From assembly GCA_002104895.1 (NCBI GenBank), contig MCFG01000161.1, forward strand, positions 105,001 through 139,768: a stretch of DNA of 34,768 bases, written 5' to 3'. Source of the DNA: Anaeromyces robustus. Lineage: Eukaryota; Neocallimastigomycota; Neocallimastigomycetes; Neocallimastigales; Neocallimastigaceae. Under the pieces are notes generated by a model. That model did not search any database and was not told where the DNA came from. It saw only the letters and a list, made by a program, of their open reading frames with translations. Of the stretch, positions 12,848-26,898 are shown in pieces (positions within the stretch are counted from its first letter, which is position 1; the number at the start of each line of letters is the position of its first letter). A program made the position numbers and the translations under genes.

Positions 12848-12969
12848 TTATATATTTTTAAATTTATAAATATTTTTTTTTGTTTTATAAATTTATATAT
12901 ATTTGTTTTTCGTTTTGTATTTTTTATGTTTATTTTATTCTTCTTTTTTTTTTTTTTTTTTTCTCTCTT

Positions 12970-13461
12970 TTATAAATAGTTACTGACTTTTTTATATATA
13001 AAATAAATTAAAGCAATTGAAGATAATACCAATATAATAAGAAATATAATTAATGATATAGAAGATATCTTTATAATATAAATCATACATATTAAAGTAT
13101 ATAATAAATAACCATTAATAATTGACATCATAAAAAATAAGAAATTTATGATAATACGAATAAGACTTTTTCGTATATCTGTTGGTAATTCCACAGATTC
13201 AACACCAACATGTACAGTCCAATATTTTTCTGGAATTAAACCAATAATTAAAAACATACAAGTTTCAAATAAGGATACACTAGGTAAAAGATAAAGAGTA
13301 CTTTTACTTCCATATTTATCAATTTCACCGTCAAAATTAAAATGAACCGGTATTTCATCTGGTAAACTATTCCATTTTATTCTAACATAAATAAATTCAA
13401 ATATTATAACCAAAAAGTTGATGACTACTACTAACCATTGCATATATGACAAATTACCCAT
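12970..13461 (-). CDS. DUF1648-domain integral membrane protein, bacterial type
   Basis: Intronless ORF of 163 residues, start ATG at 13461 and stop TAA at 12972-12970. An in-frame stop lies a few codons upstream of the ATG, so the start is firm unless an unseen 5' exon exists. Residues 30-53 carry the DUF1648 signature: W, then SLPDEIPVHFNFDG, then DKYGSK. About four hydrophobic segments lie near residues 8-27, 55-75, 100-124 and 130-156. The domain is known mainly from Firmicutes and other bacteria, where its role is poorly defined. There is no signal peptide beyond the first membrane segment. With no introns, a bacterial family and a eukaryotic neighbourhood, horizontal acquisition is likely, although the codons are as A/T-rich as its surroundings, so any transfer is not very recent. 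Confidence 0.75.
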   Translation of the reverse strand: MGNLSYMQWLVVVINFLVIIFEFIYVRIKWNSLPDEIPVHFNFDGEIDKYGSKSTLYLLPSVSLFETCMFLIIGLIPEKYWTVHVGVESVELPTDIRKSLIRIIINFLFFMMSIINGYLLYTLICMIYIIKISSISLIIFLIILVLSSIALIYFIYKKVSNYL

Positions 13462-14460
13462 TATGGAAGATATTTATACAAATATAAAAAAATATATAAT
13501 GAAAATAATATATATTTCTTATAATTTTGGAATTATAACTTTGTAATAATTTATTCAATTTAAATTTACAAAATTTTTATTGTTATTTTATTGTTGTTTT
13601 ATTGGTTATTATTATTGTTAAAATGAAGAAATAATAGTTTAAAAAAAATAATAATTAGAACAATTTATATATTATAATTGATTTATAAAAAAAAGGTGTT
13701 TTTTAATTTTATTATATTGTTATTATTATTACATGTTGGTTAATTTTATTTTGTTTTCGTTTTATTTATTATTTATTTAAAAAAAAATTAAACTAAATAA
13801 TGATAAAAGGACAAAAACATAATATTATTTATATTTTTATAATTTTTAGTTTCTTTTTTTTTTATTTTTATTATTATTTATTGATTTATTTATTTAATAT
13901 AATAAATAAAAAGAAAAAAAAAATGTTTCAAACCTGTTAAAAAAAAAAAAAATACATAAATTTAAACTATTAATTATAAAAAATATAATTTTTGAAAACT
14001 TAATTAATAATAAAATGGTATTAAATTAATTTAATTAATAAATTTATTAATATAGAAAGAAAGAAAGAAAATATATAAATATATATTTATATTTATATAT
14101 ATAAATATTATTATTATTATTCATGATTATTATTTTATCTTATGATGTTATGTGGATATAAAAATAAAAATAATCAATGATATGACATGAAAAATTAAAA
14201 AAAAAAAAAACTTAAATCATTATGGAAAAAAAAAAAAAAAAAAAATGGATAATTTCTATAGTAACTTTATTCAATAAGAATAAATTAGAATAAATAATTA
14301 TAATTAAACATTTAAATATCACAACATGTTTAATTATATTTTTTATTTATACTTCTAATATTTGTTCTTTTATATATAATATTATTGATATTAATAATAT
14401 TAATAATAATGATAATAATAAATATATATATATTATAGGAGTGATTTAAAAAAAAAAAAA

Positions 14461-14660
14461 AGAAAGGCAGTTATTTTTTATAAATTATCTGAATCTTTTA
14501 AAAAAAAGAAAAAAGTATTAAATAAATTAAAATTATAATATATTCAATTTAAAAAATACATATATAAAAAAATTAAAAAAGGAAATTATAATAAACTGCC
14601 TGAATCTTTTAAAAAAAAAAATTGAAAAAAGAGATAATAAAATAAATTAAAATATGAAAA
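14461..14660. repeat. Imperfect direct duplication, offset 111 bp
   Basis: A block containing CTGAATCTTTTAAAAAA occurs at 14489 and again at 14600. It is preceded in both by a variant of AAATTAT/AAACTGC and followed by similar A-rich sequence ending in AAATAAATTAAAAT. The copies have diverged by substitutions and small indels. Confidence 0.6.
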
Positions 14661-14930
14661 ATATTTGAAATAAAAATTAATATTTATTTTATATTTTATA
14701 TTTTTTATATGTTTATTATTGCTATATTAACTTTTATTTACAATAGAAAGTATTTTATATAAGACATTAAACTATTATCTATATTATATATAATTATTAA
14801 TATTAATGCTTTTAATATTATATTATATACCATCTAAATATATTATTATTTAATTTTATAATATGTATATAGATGGATATAAAAAATATTATATTATACA
14901 ATATGTATAATATATTCTTTGTTATTATCG

Positions 14931-14948
14931 ATAATAACGATATAAAAG
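14931..14948. repeat. Perfect 18-bp palindrome
   Basis: GTTATTATCGATAATAAC is its own reverse complement and is centred on ATCGAT. It lies in gene-free sequence and could be a protein-binding site or chance. Confidence 0.6.
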
Positions 14949-15831
14949 TAAAACTATTTACTTCTAAATAAATATAATCATATTATATAAAATTATAAAT
15001 TTTCCAATAATTTTTGGAAATAATCATCTTCCCATATGTCAGTCTAATTTATTATATAATAGTAATGATTTAAGTTATTCAGTGAATAACAACACTGGAT
15101 TGAATAAAAAAAATAATAATAAAAATAATTTTTGGTATTTTTGTGGCTTGACTAAGTTCTTGTAATACTAATTATGTAATATATAATTTTTTAATACAAT
15201 TTTAAAAAATTGATAATAATATTATGAAGAGAAAAATTGAATGTGTTTTATCAATATTTTTTTAACATTTTTACTAATTATTCAAATAAAACACCATTCC
15301 AAAAAAAAAAAAAAAAAAAAAAAACATATATATATATATTATTAATATCTTGCTTATTTCATTTAAGTAAATAAATATATAATAAAGATACTATTTTTAA
15401 TGATATTTTAATAATATTTTAATATATTATTTTTAAATTATCATATTAATTGAATAGCATAATACGTATTAACATATTATTTTTCTTTTTAATAAATTTT
15501 AAAAATAAATTTATTTATATTATTTATTTAAGAAGTTTACTTTATATTTTTAAATAATAATAATCAATAATAAGAATAATTAATAAAAATGATTAATAAT
15601 AATAATTAATTATAGTAATTAATAATAATAATAATAATAAAAACAATCTCTAAAAATTTAATATTACAAATATTAATACGTAATATAAATATACAATTTT
15701 TATCATTTTTATCATGAAATAAAACTCCACTTAAAAATAGTTTTAATAAGTGAAAAGAAAAAATTAGCAAGTTGAAAGATAATTATTTATATGCCGATTT
15801 TATCCGAAAAACTGAAATCATTATAATATAT

Positions 15832-15865
<34 letters not shown>

Positions 15866-16184
15866 CATACTGTGTTTAATAAAAAAAAAAAAAAAAGTAA
15901 TTTAATTAAAAATAATAATTATGATAGTAATGATATAATATACATATATCATATTATATAACATATCATGTTATGCATAATTATATATATATATTATTTG
16001 TATATAAAAGTATAGTTATATGTTCATAAATATTATATGTAATTTTATTAATCATGTTAGTAGTTAAATCTAAATAATTATATATATTATATTATAACTT
16101 TATCAAATATATTATTATAATAATTAAATTTTATAAAAAAATAAAATAATAAATAATTAGTTTATCATCTTGTATATCAAAAAT

Positions 16185-16229
16185 ATAAATAAATAAAATA
16201 AATAAAATAAATAAATAAAATAAATAAAA

Positions 16230-16316
<87 letters not shown>
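16185..16316. repeat. (AAAT)n array
   Basis: Mixed AAAT/AAAAT units followed by about 24 uninterrupted AAAT copies. Translations of either strand give Leu/Phe/Ile/Tyr runs and are repeat artefacts. Confidence 0.9.
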
Positions 16317-16317
<1 letters not shown>

Positions 16318-16940
16318 AGTTTCACAGTTTAAAGTTTTTTTTTTTCTAATTATTTCTCTTTTTCTTTTTGTATGAAATATCAAATAAGCTTTTGAAGCCA
16401 CTTTATTATTAAAACATCAACAATAAGGATTAGAATAACATTTTATTATAGGTTAGGTCATGTCGAATAATAATAATATTCTACCAAAAAATTATAATGA
16501 AATGAAATGGTTCATTATATAATATATATCACATATTATATAAATATAAATATAAAATTTGCCATTTTATTATATACAGTTATATAAATTCATATTAAAT
16601 GTCATGATATACTATAAAAAGTTTTTACTTTACTGTATATATATAAGTTTTTATCTTTATTATATATACCTATTTTTTTTTTAAAATTTAAAGTTTTATA
16701 ATTAAATAATTAAATGAAAAAGTAATAATGCAATTATAGAGTGTGGTGTTTATTATAATAATTCATAATAAAATGAAATAATGAATAATATTGATAATAA
16801 ACTGATAATATTTTTTTTTTCTTTAAAAACTTTAAATCATAATTATAATAATAATTATTAATTAGAAGCATTCTTTAATTTTCTTAATTATTTTATAATT
16901 TTAAATTTTTTTTTCTTCCCAAATCATATATAGAGTATGT

Positions 16941-17179
16941 TTATTTTTCTTTTCTCCACAAAATGCCTATAATGAAAATAAACTTTAGGTATTTTTTTCT
17001 CCACATATTTAGTTAAAATAATACCTATAATGAAAATTAAACTTTAGGTATTTTTTTCTCCACATATTTAGTTAAAATAATACCTATAATGAAAATTAAA
17101 CTTTAGGTATTTTTTTCTCCACATATTTAGTAAAATAAACTAAAAGTATTTTTTTATTCTCCACATATATAGTAAAATA
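16941..17179. repeat. 59-bp minisatellite with an inverted repeat in each unit
   Basis: Five occurrences of CTCCACA start at 16954, 16999, 17058, 17117 and 17159. The central units repeat with a period of exactly 59 bp and are almost identical; the outer ones are degenerate or shortened. Each full unit contains AATACCTA and, 17 bases later, its exact reverse complement TAGGTATT (for example 17020-17027 with 17045-17052), so each could fold into an 8-bp hairpin. The first, divergent copy has AATGCCTA, which still pairs by a G-U wobble. Confidence 0.85.
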
Positions 17180-17282
17180 TTTTTTAAAAAAAAATATCCA
17201 GTAATTACAACCATTTAAAATAAAAAAATGCAAGTTGATCCCGATATCAATGAAAATAAATATACAAATTGTGTAAAAATAC

Positions 17283-17316
<34 letters not shown>

Positions 17317-17714
17317 TTTTTTTTTTTAATTTTAATTTTATTTTTTTTAATATATTAAAAGTTATATAATAACTTTTAATTAATAATTTTTGTTTGTTTT
17401 GTTCTCATGTTATTCCTATGTATATTTTTTTAAGATAAGTTTAATTCTGTATTTTTATTATAATTATAATTAAAATTAATATTAATATTATTTTTTTTAT
17501 TTTTAAAATTTTTTTTAGTCATATATAATGTATAAAATAATATTAAAATTAATATTTATTGTTTTTATGAGAAAAAAATAAAAATAATAAGAAAATTATA
17601 TGTAAATTGATAAATTGATATAAAAGTCAATATACATAAGTTTTTATTTATTAGACGATATAACAAAAGAATCTAGTTTATGTAATTAATATGTATTTGA
17701 TTATAGAATGTTTT

Positions 17715-17715
<1 letters not shown>
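17180..17715. other. Gene-free A/T-rich region right of the minisatellite
   Basis: Contains an ATT trinucleotide run near 17289-17315 and T homopolymers. I see no ORF or RNA gene. Confidence 0.7.
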
Positions 17716-17766
<51 letters not shown>

Positions 17767-17779
17767 ATGAATAAATGAA

Positions 17780-17814
<35 letters not shown>

Positions 17815-17826
17815 GTAAATAAATAA
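17716..17826. repeat. (AAAT)n array with AATG variants
   Basis: About 27 tetranucleotide units, mostly AAAT, with two AATG variants near 17767-17777 and a GTAAAT variant near the right end. Confidence 0.9.
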
Positions 17827-17942
17827 TTTTTTTTTGTTGTTATATTTTAAATATTAATCATTCCGATATTAATATTTAAAATATTAAATGTTTATTTCTT
17901 ATGAATATCATATATAGAAATTTTTATATAATAATTATCATA

Positions 17943-17975
<33 letters not shown>

Positions 17976-18458
17976 TATGCATAAAATTTCATATAAATTG
18001 ATTACTAAATTACTAAAATTAGTATATTTTTCTTTAATTAATATTTGATTACAAAGAAAATTTGATTAAAAAGAAAAAAAGAAAAAAGTTCAATTATAGG
18101 TTTAATTAAAATCACACTATCTTATCTTTTCTTTTTATTTATTTATTTATTTTTATTTATTTTTTTTTTATTTTTAATTTTTGTTTATTCTATTTGTAGA
18201 TTTGTTATTTTTTTTTAACATTTTGAAAAATTTTATGAATTATTTAGAAATAAATGAAACCATCAAAATTTTATTTTTCAATATGATTTTTAAATATGAA
18301 TAATTTTATTAAGTATATAATACAACCAGTTATAACCCAACTAAACTAACCAACCCAACTAAACTAGACCAAATAAATAACCAAATAAATTATTTATCTT
18401 CATCCGTTCAATGATAAAATTTTGTGGCACAATTTTTTGTAATTATTAATTATCTTTA

Positions 18459-18494
<36 letters not shown>

Positions 18495-18979
18495 CATAAC
18501 AAATTACAAAATAATTAGTAATTATTATTACTAATACTAAATACTAATATTAATATTAATATATTAAATAATTCATAAATTAATAATTATATTAAATAAA
18601 CAAATTATATTAATAATTAATATAAGAATTATTACTTATTCAATATAGATATATTAAATAAATAATTATTTATATTGAATATTTATTAAAGAATGTTATA
18701 TAATTTTATAGTTTAAATAAAATGTTTTGTTTTTAAAAATTAAATAATAGATATATATGTAAAAAGTTTATCTAAACAATTCATAAAATAGAATATTCAA
18801 ATGCTATTTACTAATTTAATCAATGTTTATTTTAACTTTTATAGTGAATGTTAGATGTAATTTTTTGTTATTTGTTATTATTTATTATTAATTAATAATA
18901 AATAATAATAATAATTTTTTTTAATTATATATTTATACATTTATATTTTTACAATAAATAATTGTTTACATATTATAGT

Positions 18980-19017
<38 letters not shown>

Positions 19018-22000
19018 AAATAGAAAATGGATGAACCATATTTTTTAACATTTAACCAATTTTATTGGGTGATTTTATTACCATTGTTAAATCACGTGTT
19101 TATTTAAAGATATTTTATAATAATAAAAAAAAATCAAAATCAAAAAAAAAAACTGATAAACCAATAATATTTTAATAAATAATATATTTTCTTATACTTT
19201 CATATATTATTTTAATTTTTCAACCAATAAAAAACTGAGAATTCATATGAAGATAAATGAAATCTAAATTTTAAAAAAAAATTACATAATTTGCTATTTA
19301 TTACAAATTATTATTCAGTAATAATAAATAATAAATAAATAAACAAATAAAGAAATAAATGAATAATAACTAATAAAATAAATAAATAAATAATAAAAAC
19401 TAACTAAATAAAATTTATAATAATAACAACAACAATAATAATAATAACAACAACAATAGTAATATCAACTTGATAGTTGATAGTTTTACTTTATTGTTAA
19501 TAAATCTATATAATTTTATATGATGATTACTTTCATTCATTATTACTATATTTTTCATTAGTAATATCAATTATTTTTTTTTATTAAAAAATATTTATAT
19601 TATTTGGTATTAATCTAATGTAACTTTTATTATACTAACAAGGTAATTTTAATATTTATTTAGTATTAAATTTTTATTAATTTATTTATAGATTTTACTT
19701 AATATTTACATCTAAACTATCTTTATTTATTGGTCCATATATTGATTTTTTATTTATTTATTTATTTATTTATTATTAATTCAATTCTTAATTATAATTT
19801 ATTATTTATTATTAATAACAATTTTTATTAAATATATTAATAAGAATAAAATATTCAAAATTGATTCTTCTTATTATTATTATTATTATTAAAAAAGATT
19901 GATTCATATTATTATTATTATTATTAAAAGAACTAGATTTTGTTAAAAAGAAAAAACAAATCATTAAAATGAATATTACTAATGTCAATTATATAATGTT
20001 AATGTTAATAAATTAAAAATAAAATAATAATAAAAAAAATTAATATTGGTATATTTATTGGTAAAAAATTTATAAAATAAAAAATATATAATAAGTATTA
20101 TTAGTTCAATATTAAATTTATTGTATATTTTAATTACATTCAAAATATTTGTATGGATTTTTTTTTCTTTTTGAAATTTTGTTAAGAAAATTACTTTTTA
20201 ACATTTATTCTTTTTCTTTTTTAAAAAGTGATTTTTTTTCCTTTTCATTTTATAATAATGATAAAACAAAAACTCATTATTATAGATTATATCTATTATT
20301 ATTATTATTGTATGAAGTTTTGTTGTTTTATTTATTTATTTATTTATTATAATTGTAATTTTCTATTTAATATATAAAAAAAAAAAAAAAACATCTCATC
20401 AATTTTTTTTAATTATTATTAAATTGTAAGTAATTAAATGTAATATATTACATAATATTATTTCAATTTTATATTTTATAGTTATATAAATGTAAAATGT
20501 AAAATGTAAAAATGTAAAATATATTATATATAAGTTGTATCTTTTTTTTTTTTTTTTTTTTTTTTTTTTGAAATTTCCTCCAGTCATTTTAATTACAAAA
20601 ATAAAGTTAAGTAAATAAAGTTTTTATATATATTGATAGAATATATATTTATATATTATTATATATAATATAATAAATACAATAAAACTTTTAATATTTT
20701 ATTTTTTAATTTGAGTTTTTATTACTTTTTTACTTTTTTAGGTATTTAGTTTACAAAATAAATTATTAAAAAGAATAATTAATTTATTCTATATTATTTA
20801 TATTAATTTTTATATATTGTATTAATCATAATTAAAAAAAAGTGGATACTATTATAGTAAAAAAATAAATAAAAAATAAAAATTAAAAATTAAAAAAAGA
20901 AAACAAGATTTCTAACTTGTTACTTTAATTTTTTTTTAAAAAATTTATATATATATAAATATTAATTGTAATTATAAAAGATTATATAATAATCAATTAA
21001 ATGAATAGGATAAAATCTTAAAAAAGAACAAAAAGAACAAAAGAATAAATACTATAAAAATTAATTAAAATTTATATATAATATATTATACTGTAATATA
21101 ATGCAGAAGAATTACTCATAATTTTTTTTTTAAAAAAGATATTAATTATGACAGGATTTATATTGAATTACTATTAATAAATATATAATTAATAATTAAT
21201 AATTAAATTATTAATAATTGAATCATTATAAATAATAATAGTAATATATTATTGCAAAATCATCTTTTTATTGACTATTTTAAGAAAAGAAAAAAACAAC
21301 AACAACAATAACAATCTTTTGTATTTAATAGAAGCATAAATAGAAAAATTATTTTCAAATATTTAATATATCTGTATTTATTAATTATTTTAATATACAT
21401 TATGTGTAGTTATTGATTGTTATTATTTTAGGTTAAGAAAAAGAGAAAAAGAAAAAAGAAAAAAAAGATTTCTTAATATATAAACTTTTTTTTTATTTAT
21501 ATACCATTCCATATAATGATAATTTATTGAAATTAAGTAAATAGAATAAATTAATAAATGTATGTAAATACAAAAAATATTAATAAATTGAAATAGAATA
21601 TATATATAAAAAAGAATATAAATATATAAGTTAATATAAAAATATATAGAATAATATGAATATAAATAAAATAATAATATATTTTAATCTATATATAAAA
21701 TGAATTAAGGAATTTTTTATTATAAAAATTCACTTTTATTATTATTATTATTATTTTAAAATAATTTAAATAATTAATTATTCGTAATATTATTGTATTT
21801 TATAGATATTTTAATTAAATTATAATATAGTAATATATACTACTATATAATCTAGTATATATTAATAATGTAAGAAATATATAACCAAGACAATTTTACC
21901 AATGAAAAAGTAAAAAAGGATACAATCTCTATATAATAATAATAAATTAGGGATTAATTTTAAATACTACTTTATATTAATAATAATTAATAAAGTAAAT

Positions 22001-25000
22001 TATAAAGTAATCTAATTATACTCTTATAATATAGAAAGAATAATAATAATTTCATAATATATAAATATATTATTTCAAATAAATAGTAATAATAGTTTAT
22101 TTTAAATTTTGTAAAAATAACTTGGTAACTAAATAATGTTTTATAATTAAGTTACAATTATTAATATTTTTGTTACACTTGATTAATAAAGATTAACATA
22201 TATCGATTCTTATAATTTCTCTAATTAAGGATGATGAAAAAAAAATATAGATATATAAAACATAATATTTCATATATTAAGATTTAATTGAGATTATTAA
22301 AAAGTAATATTATATTAAAAAGTAATATAATATTTTATATATAAATATAAATATAAATATAAATATAAATGTATATAATAAAAGTGTTGATAATGATTTC
22401 TATTATTATTTAAAGTTTTTTACTTTATAATATATTTTAGAAATATCTACATGCAGTCATATTTTAATATTTAAAATAAACAATTTTCATTGTTATTGTT
22501 AATTTAATTATATGTATAATAATAATAATAAAAATAACAATAATAAGGACAAAAAAAAAGTATTTAAAGAAAAGATTTCCTCATCAAAAAAAAAAAAAAA
22601 AAAAAAAGTTTTAAAAATTTCTTTATTCCAATATTTATTTAATATTATATGTTAAAAAGTATTTTTTTTTTAATTTCTAAGATGAGATAATATACTATTT
22701 TCTTTGGGAAGTAAATTTGTTATATATTTTATATGGTTAATACTTTACAATTAATAAAAAATTATTCAAAAAAAAATTGTATTTATGTTAAAAAAATAAT
22801 ATATAAAAAACTATAATAATTGAAAAAAAAGAAATACAGAATATAATGAATAAAACAAGATAAACAAAAATATAGAAGGTAAAATAATTAAAAACAAAAC
22901 AAACAAAATATAATAAATAAAGTAAAAACAAAACAAAAACAAAAAACAAAAACATAAAAGGTCAAATAAATAAAGTGACTGATATATTTAAAATACAAGT
23001 GATGTATAATAAATATTGAAAATTTTTTAAAAATCTATTTTTTAATTATTTTTAATTAAATTTTTAATAAATTAAAAAAAAAACAGAAAAAGAATAAAAG
23101 AACAAAAATAAATTAATTTTATTATATTAATTATTAATTAATTTCTGTTTTTTTTTTTTTTTTAATTTTTAAATTTTTTTTTTATTTTTTCTATATATTT
23201 CTTCTTAATATTTCTTATTTTAAAATCTGTATTTTCAATATATTAATATTATATTTTTTAAATAATGAAATTTAATATATTTTAATTGATAACTTATTAA
23301 TTTATATATTACAATTATATATTATAAATGTATTTGTTGAATATAATTTTTTTTATTAAGATTTAAAATTTTAATCTATTTTTTTTATTTCACGTTTTTT
23401 ATTCTACTAATTATATATTATAGTACATTATAATATATTATATATAATATAAATTTTATTCTATTCACCAATAATATTAATTTGTATTTTTAATATCATA
23501 AATATAATAATCTTATTGATATATCAATAATATTGTAATTGTTTAATATCATTATTATATTGAAACATTTATTAATATATATAGACAATATATAAACATT
23601 ATAATATATATATGGTCAAGAATACATAAAACATATTATTTATTAAAATGAGAACATTTTCTTTAATAATATATTAGAAGAGGGGGGAAATAAAATGTTA
23701 AAAATTCTATGAATCATTAATGTTAAAGTACCAATAGATATATACTTTATATTTGAAATAATAATAATAATAATAATAAATAATAATAATAATAATAGAA
23801 AATAATAAATGGATATATAAATAATAAGTAAATAAAAACATATTTAAATAATACTACAATAATAGAAATAGAAAAAAGAAAAAAAGAAAAAAAGAAAAAA
23901 GAATAGTAATGTTATTATTATATATTTTTTTATATTATTTATTTGGATATTATTTATTAGTATTATTATAGAAATGTAACTTTATTTTATTATTCAATTA
24001 TTTAATATTACTATTATGCAATTATTAATATTATATTATTATAATTATTTAATAATAATATTATTATTTAAATGTTAATTAATATTTTGAAGATTTTATT
24101 AATATATTGGTATATTATTAATATTATCATTATTATTATTATTTTTTGATATTCATATTATTTCATCTATTATTTTTTTATTTTTGATATTATCATCATT
24201 ATTTTTTAACATGGTTTCTAAAAAAAAAAAAGGATCATTTTATGATTATTTATTTTAATAAAAAAAATCATGTTAAGAGTACAGATGAATCCTTAAAAAT
24301 TAATTTATGAAAGAACATTATTAATATGCACTTTTTTTTATATTTTATATTTTATTATTTTATTTTATATTTTATATATATTATTATTAATAATAATTAA
24401 TATATTTTGTTTTTTACTTAATGAATTATTTATTAAATAAATAAAACTATAACTTGTAACAATAACAACAAATAACAATAAAGATATATAATTAATATAA
24501 AAAAAAAAAGTAACATCATATATGTTACATAATATTTAAAAAAAAATAATTAATTCATGATATCAATTAACAGTGTATATTATATTAAATATTTCTTTTG
24601 GATATTTTATTTTATTTTATTTTTTTTTAAAAAAAAAATAAAATAAATAAAATATAGTGTTTTTTTTATTTATATTATATATAATTAATTTTATATAATA
24701 TAAAAATAAGTTTAATATTTATATATAAAATGCAATGATAATTATAATAATTATAATTATAATTATAACAAAAAAATAAAAATAAAAAGATTTTAAATAT
24801 AGTAAAAATTAATCAATCATTGACCTACACTACTCCGTTTTAATTAAATAAACACAACTTAGGAAAATGTGGGAAAATGGTTTTAATTAGTATTTTTTTA
24901 TGTAAAAAATTTATTTTTTATAAAATTATTATTTTTTTAAACAACCCCTTACAGAATTAAAATCAAACAAGTGACCAAATTTATTATGTCTTTTCTTTTC

Positions 25001-25712
25001 ATTCCTAATTTTAAATGGTTATTTTCTTTTTTATTTTAATAATAATAATAATAATAATAAAGAAAAGGAACCCATATATGATATGACTTTCTTTTTTTTC
25101 TTAATATGAATAATAATATAATTATATTTTATTTTAAATTTATATTATAATATATCATTATCTATATCATTTTTTGTATTTTTTAATGTATTTATTATAT
25201 TTAAAGTGTTTATAATTATATATAAAGGATGTTTTGATTTTAAAAGAAATATATAACTATTAATGTAATTAACATCAACTAACAAGAATAAAGAAAAATA
25301 ATAATTATAATAATTATAATAAGAATTATAATAATAATAAAAAAAAGTTCTAAAAAGAGTTATTTTTTTAATTAATGGAAATTTTTTATTAAAATAAAAT
25401 ATAAAAATTTGGTAATTTAACTATTAAATAAATCAACTAATATATATTTTCAATATATAATTCTATTTAAAATTAAATATTGTTTAATTTTATATAATAA
25501 TTCTATTATAGAAAAAATCTTTTCCATTGATGTTAAAAAATTACCATAATAATTTATTTATTTTCTTCAATAATGCAAAATATATTTAAAGTTTTAGCCA
25601 TAATAATTAACTCTAATCTAGAATAACCATAATAAATAATATATTATATTGAAAAAAGGAGATAATAACCATATAATAATATTTTTTCTGTTTTTAAATA
25701 TAATTTATGACC
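17827..25712. other. Large gene-free A/T-rich region
   Basis: About 7.9 kb with no gene I can support. It holds long homopolymers (A-run near 18981-19011, T-run near 20541-20569), CCCAACTAAACTA repeated at 18336 and 18354, and short ATT, TTTA and AAAT runs. A 27-codon ORF at 19027-19110 (+) starts MDEPYFLTFNQFYWV and contains a CACGTG; it is too short to call. A 7-bp inverted repeat (GTAACAT...ATGTTAC) is near 24510-24528. The slightly more mixed patches near 24815-24890 and 24940-25020 have no recognisable content. Confidence 0.65.
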
Positions 25713-25741
25713 ATGAGATCGATTTATGTTATCGATTTCAT
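25713..25741. repeat. 11-bp inverted repeat with 7-nt spacer
   Basis: ATGAGATCGAT and ATCGATTTCAT are reverse complements with one mismatch, separated by TTATGTT. The ATCGAT cores are unusual in this A/T-dominated stretch. It may be a dimeric protein-binding site or chance. Confidence 0.5.
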
Positions 25742-26864
25742 GTTATATAACAATTAATATTAACCATAAAAAATAATAAAATATGGCTAATAAATAATTT
25801 ATTATGGATAAATTTAATTTTGATGAAGAAAAGATTGTATTAATATAGAATTTAATTCATCTATTCTGTAAAAAATTTTATAAAATTTTTATATTAATGA
25901 TATATTTATTATGTGTCAAGATTTTGAAAATTATATATTCTAGATATAAAATTAATCGATTACAATATATTATAAAAATGTATTTTTTATATTTTTATAT
26001 ATGATGACAATACATTATAATATATTAAACAATATAATTTTATATAAATAAAATATATTAGATTTTAATATATTATATTTTAAAATTTAAATGAATTGTA
26101 TTAACTAAGAATTTATTTAATATATGTATAAAAATATATTAAACTATAAAAATTAATATATTATTAATATATCATTTAGTAAAATCTTAATAGAAAATAA
26201 TTACTATTGAAAATATAATAGTAATATATTATATTATATACTAATATATATATCAATAAAGATTTCATTTTATTTTAAAATAATCAATTATTATTTATTT
26301 TATATATTAAAATAATGTATTTGTAATTAATATTAATATATATTAATCCTTTATAAAGAAATAAAGTGTTATTATATTTTTTTTTAAAACAACACAGAAA
26401 AAAAAAAAAAAAAAGATTTTTAATTATTTTATATAACTAAATAAAATAATAAAAGGAAACAATACTATAATTATTAATAATGATTATGATTTTAATAGAA
26501 AATATACTAGAAATAAAGAAAGAAAAGAAAATTGTTAGTAAAATAGTTAATAATAATCAGAAAAAAAAAAGGAATGAATTAAATATTATATAGTATTTTT
26601 AGAATTAATGGTTTTAAATGTAATAATAGAATTTTTTTTTATTAAAAACATATATATATGTTTTTTTTTTTTTTTTTTTTTTAACATTTAAGATTATCAT
26701 CTATTTCAATGAATTAATTAATATTCAATACTATCCTATATAATATTTATAATAGACAATATATTCTATTATAATATAATAAATTGGGCTGCTTAAAAAT
26801 TACATATAATATAATGTAATTTAATATAATAACTAGTTATGAAAATTGTTTTGTTTTTTATTTT

Positions 26865-26898
<34 letters not shown>

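Larger units (their letters stand above)
13462..16184. other. Gene-free A/T-rich region
   Basis: Long A and T homopolymers (for example near 14224-14244, 15301-15324 and 15840-15865) and no convincing ORF on either strand. The left end should contain the promoter of the DUF1648 gene, which I cannot define. A 111-bp-offset duplication and a palindrome within it are listed separately. Confidence 0.7.

Noticed and set aside
16131-16401. Two overlapping minus-strand ORFs rich in LFIY
   Set aside because: They are translations of the (AAAT)n array, with no conserved content outside it.
20149-20587. Short ORFs on both strands
   Set aside because: Low-complexity Phe/Leu or Lys/Ile runs driven by T and A homopolymers.
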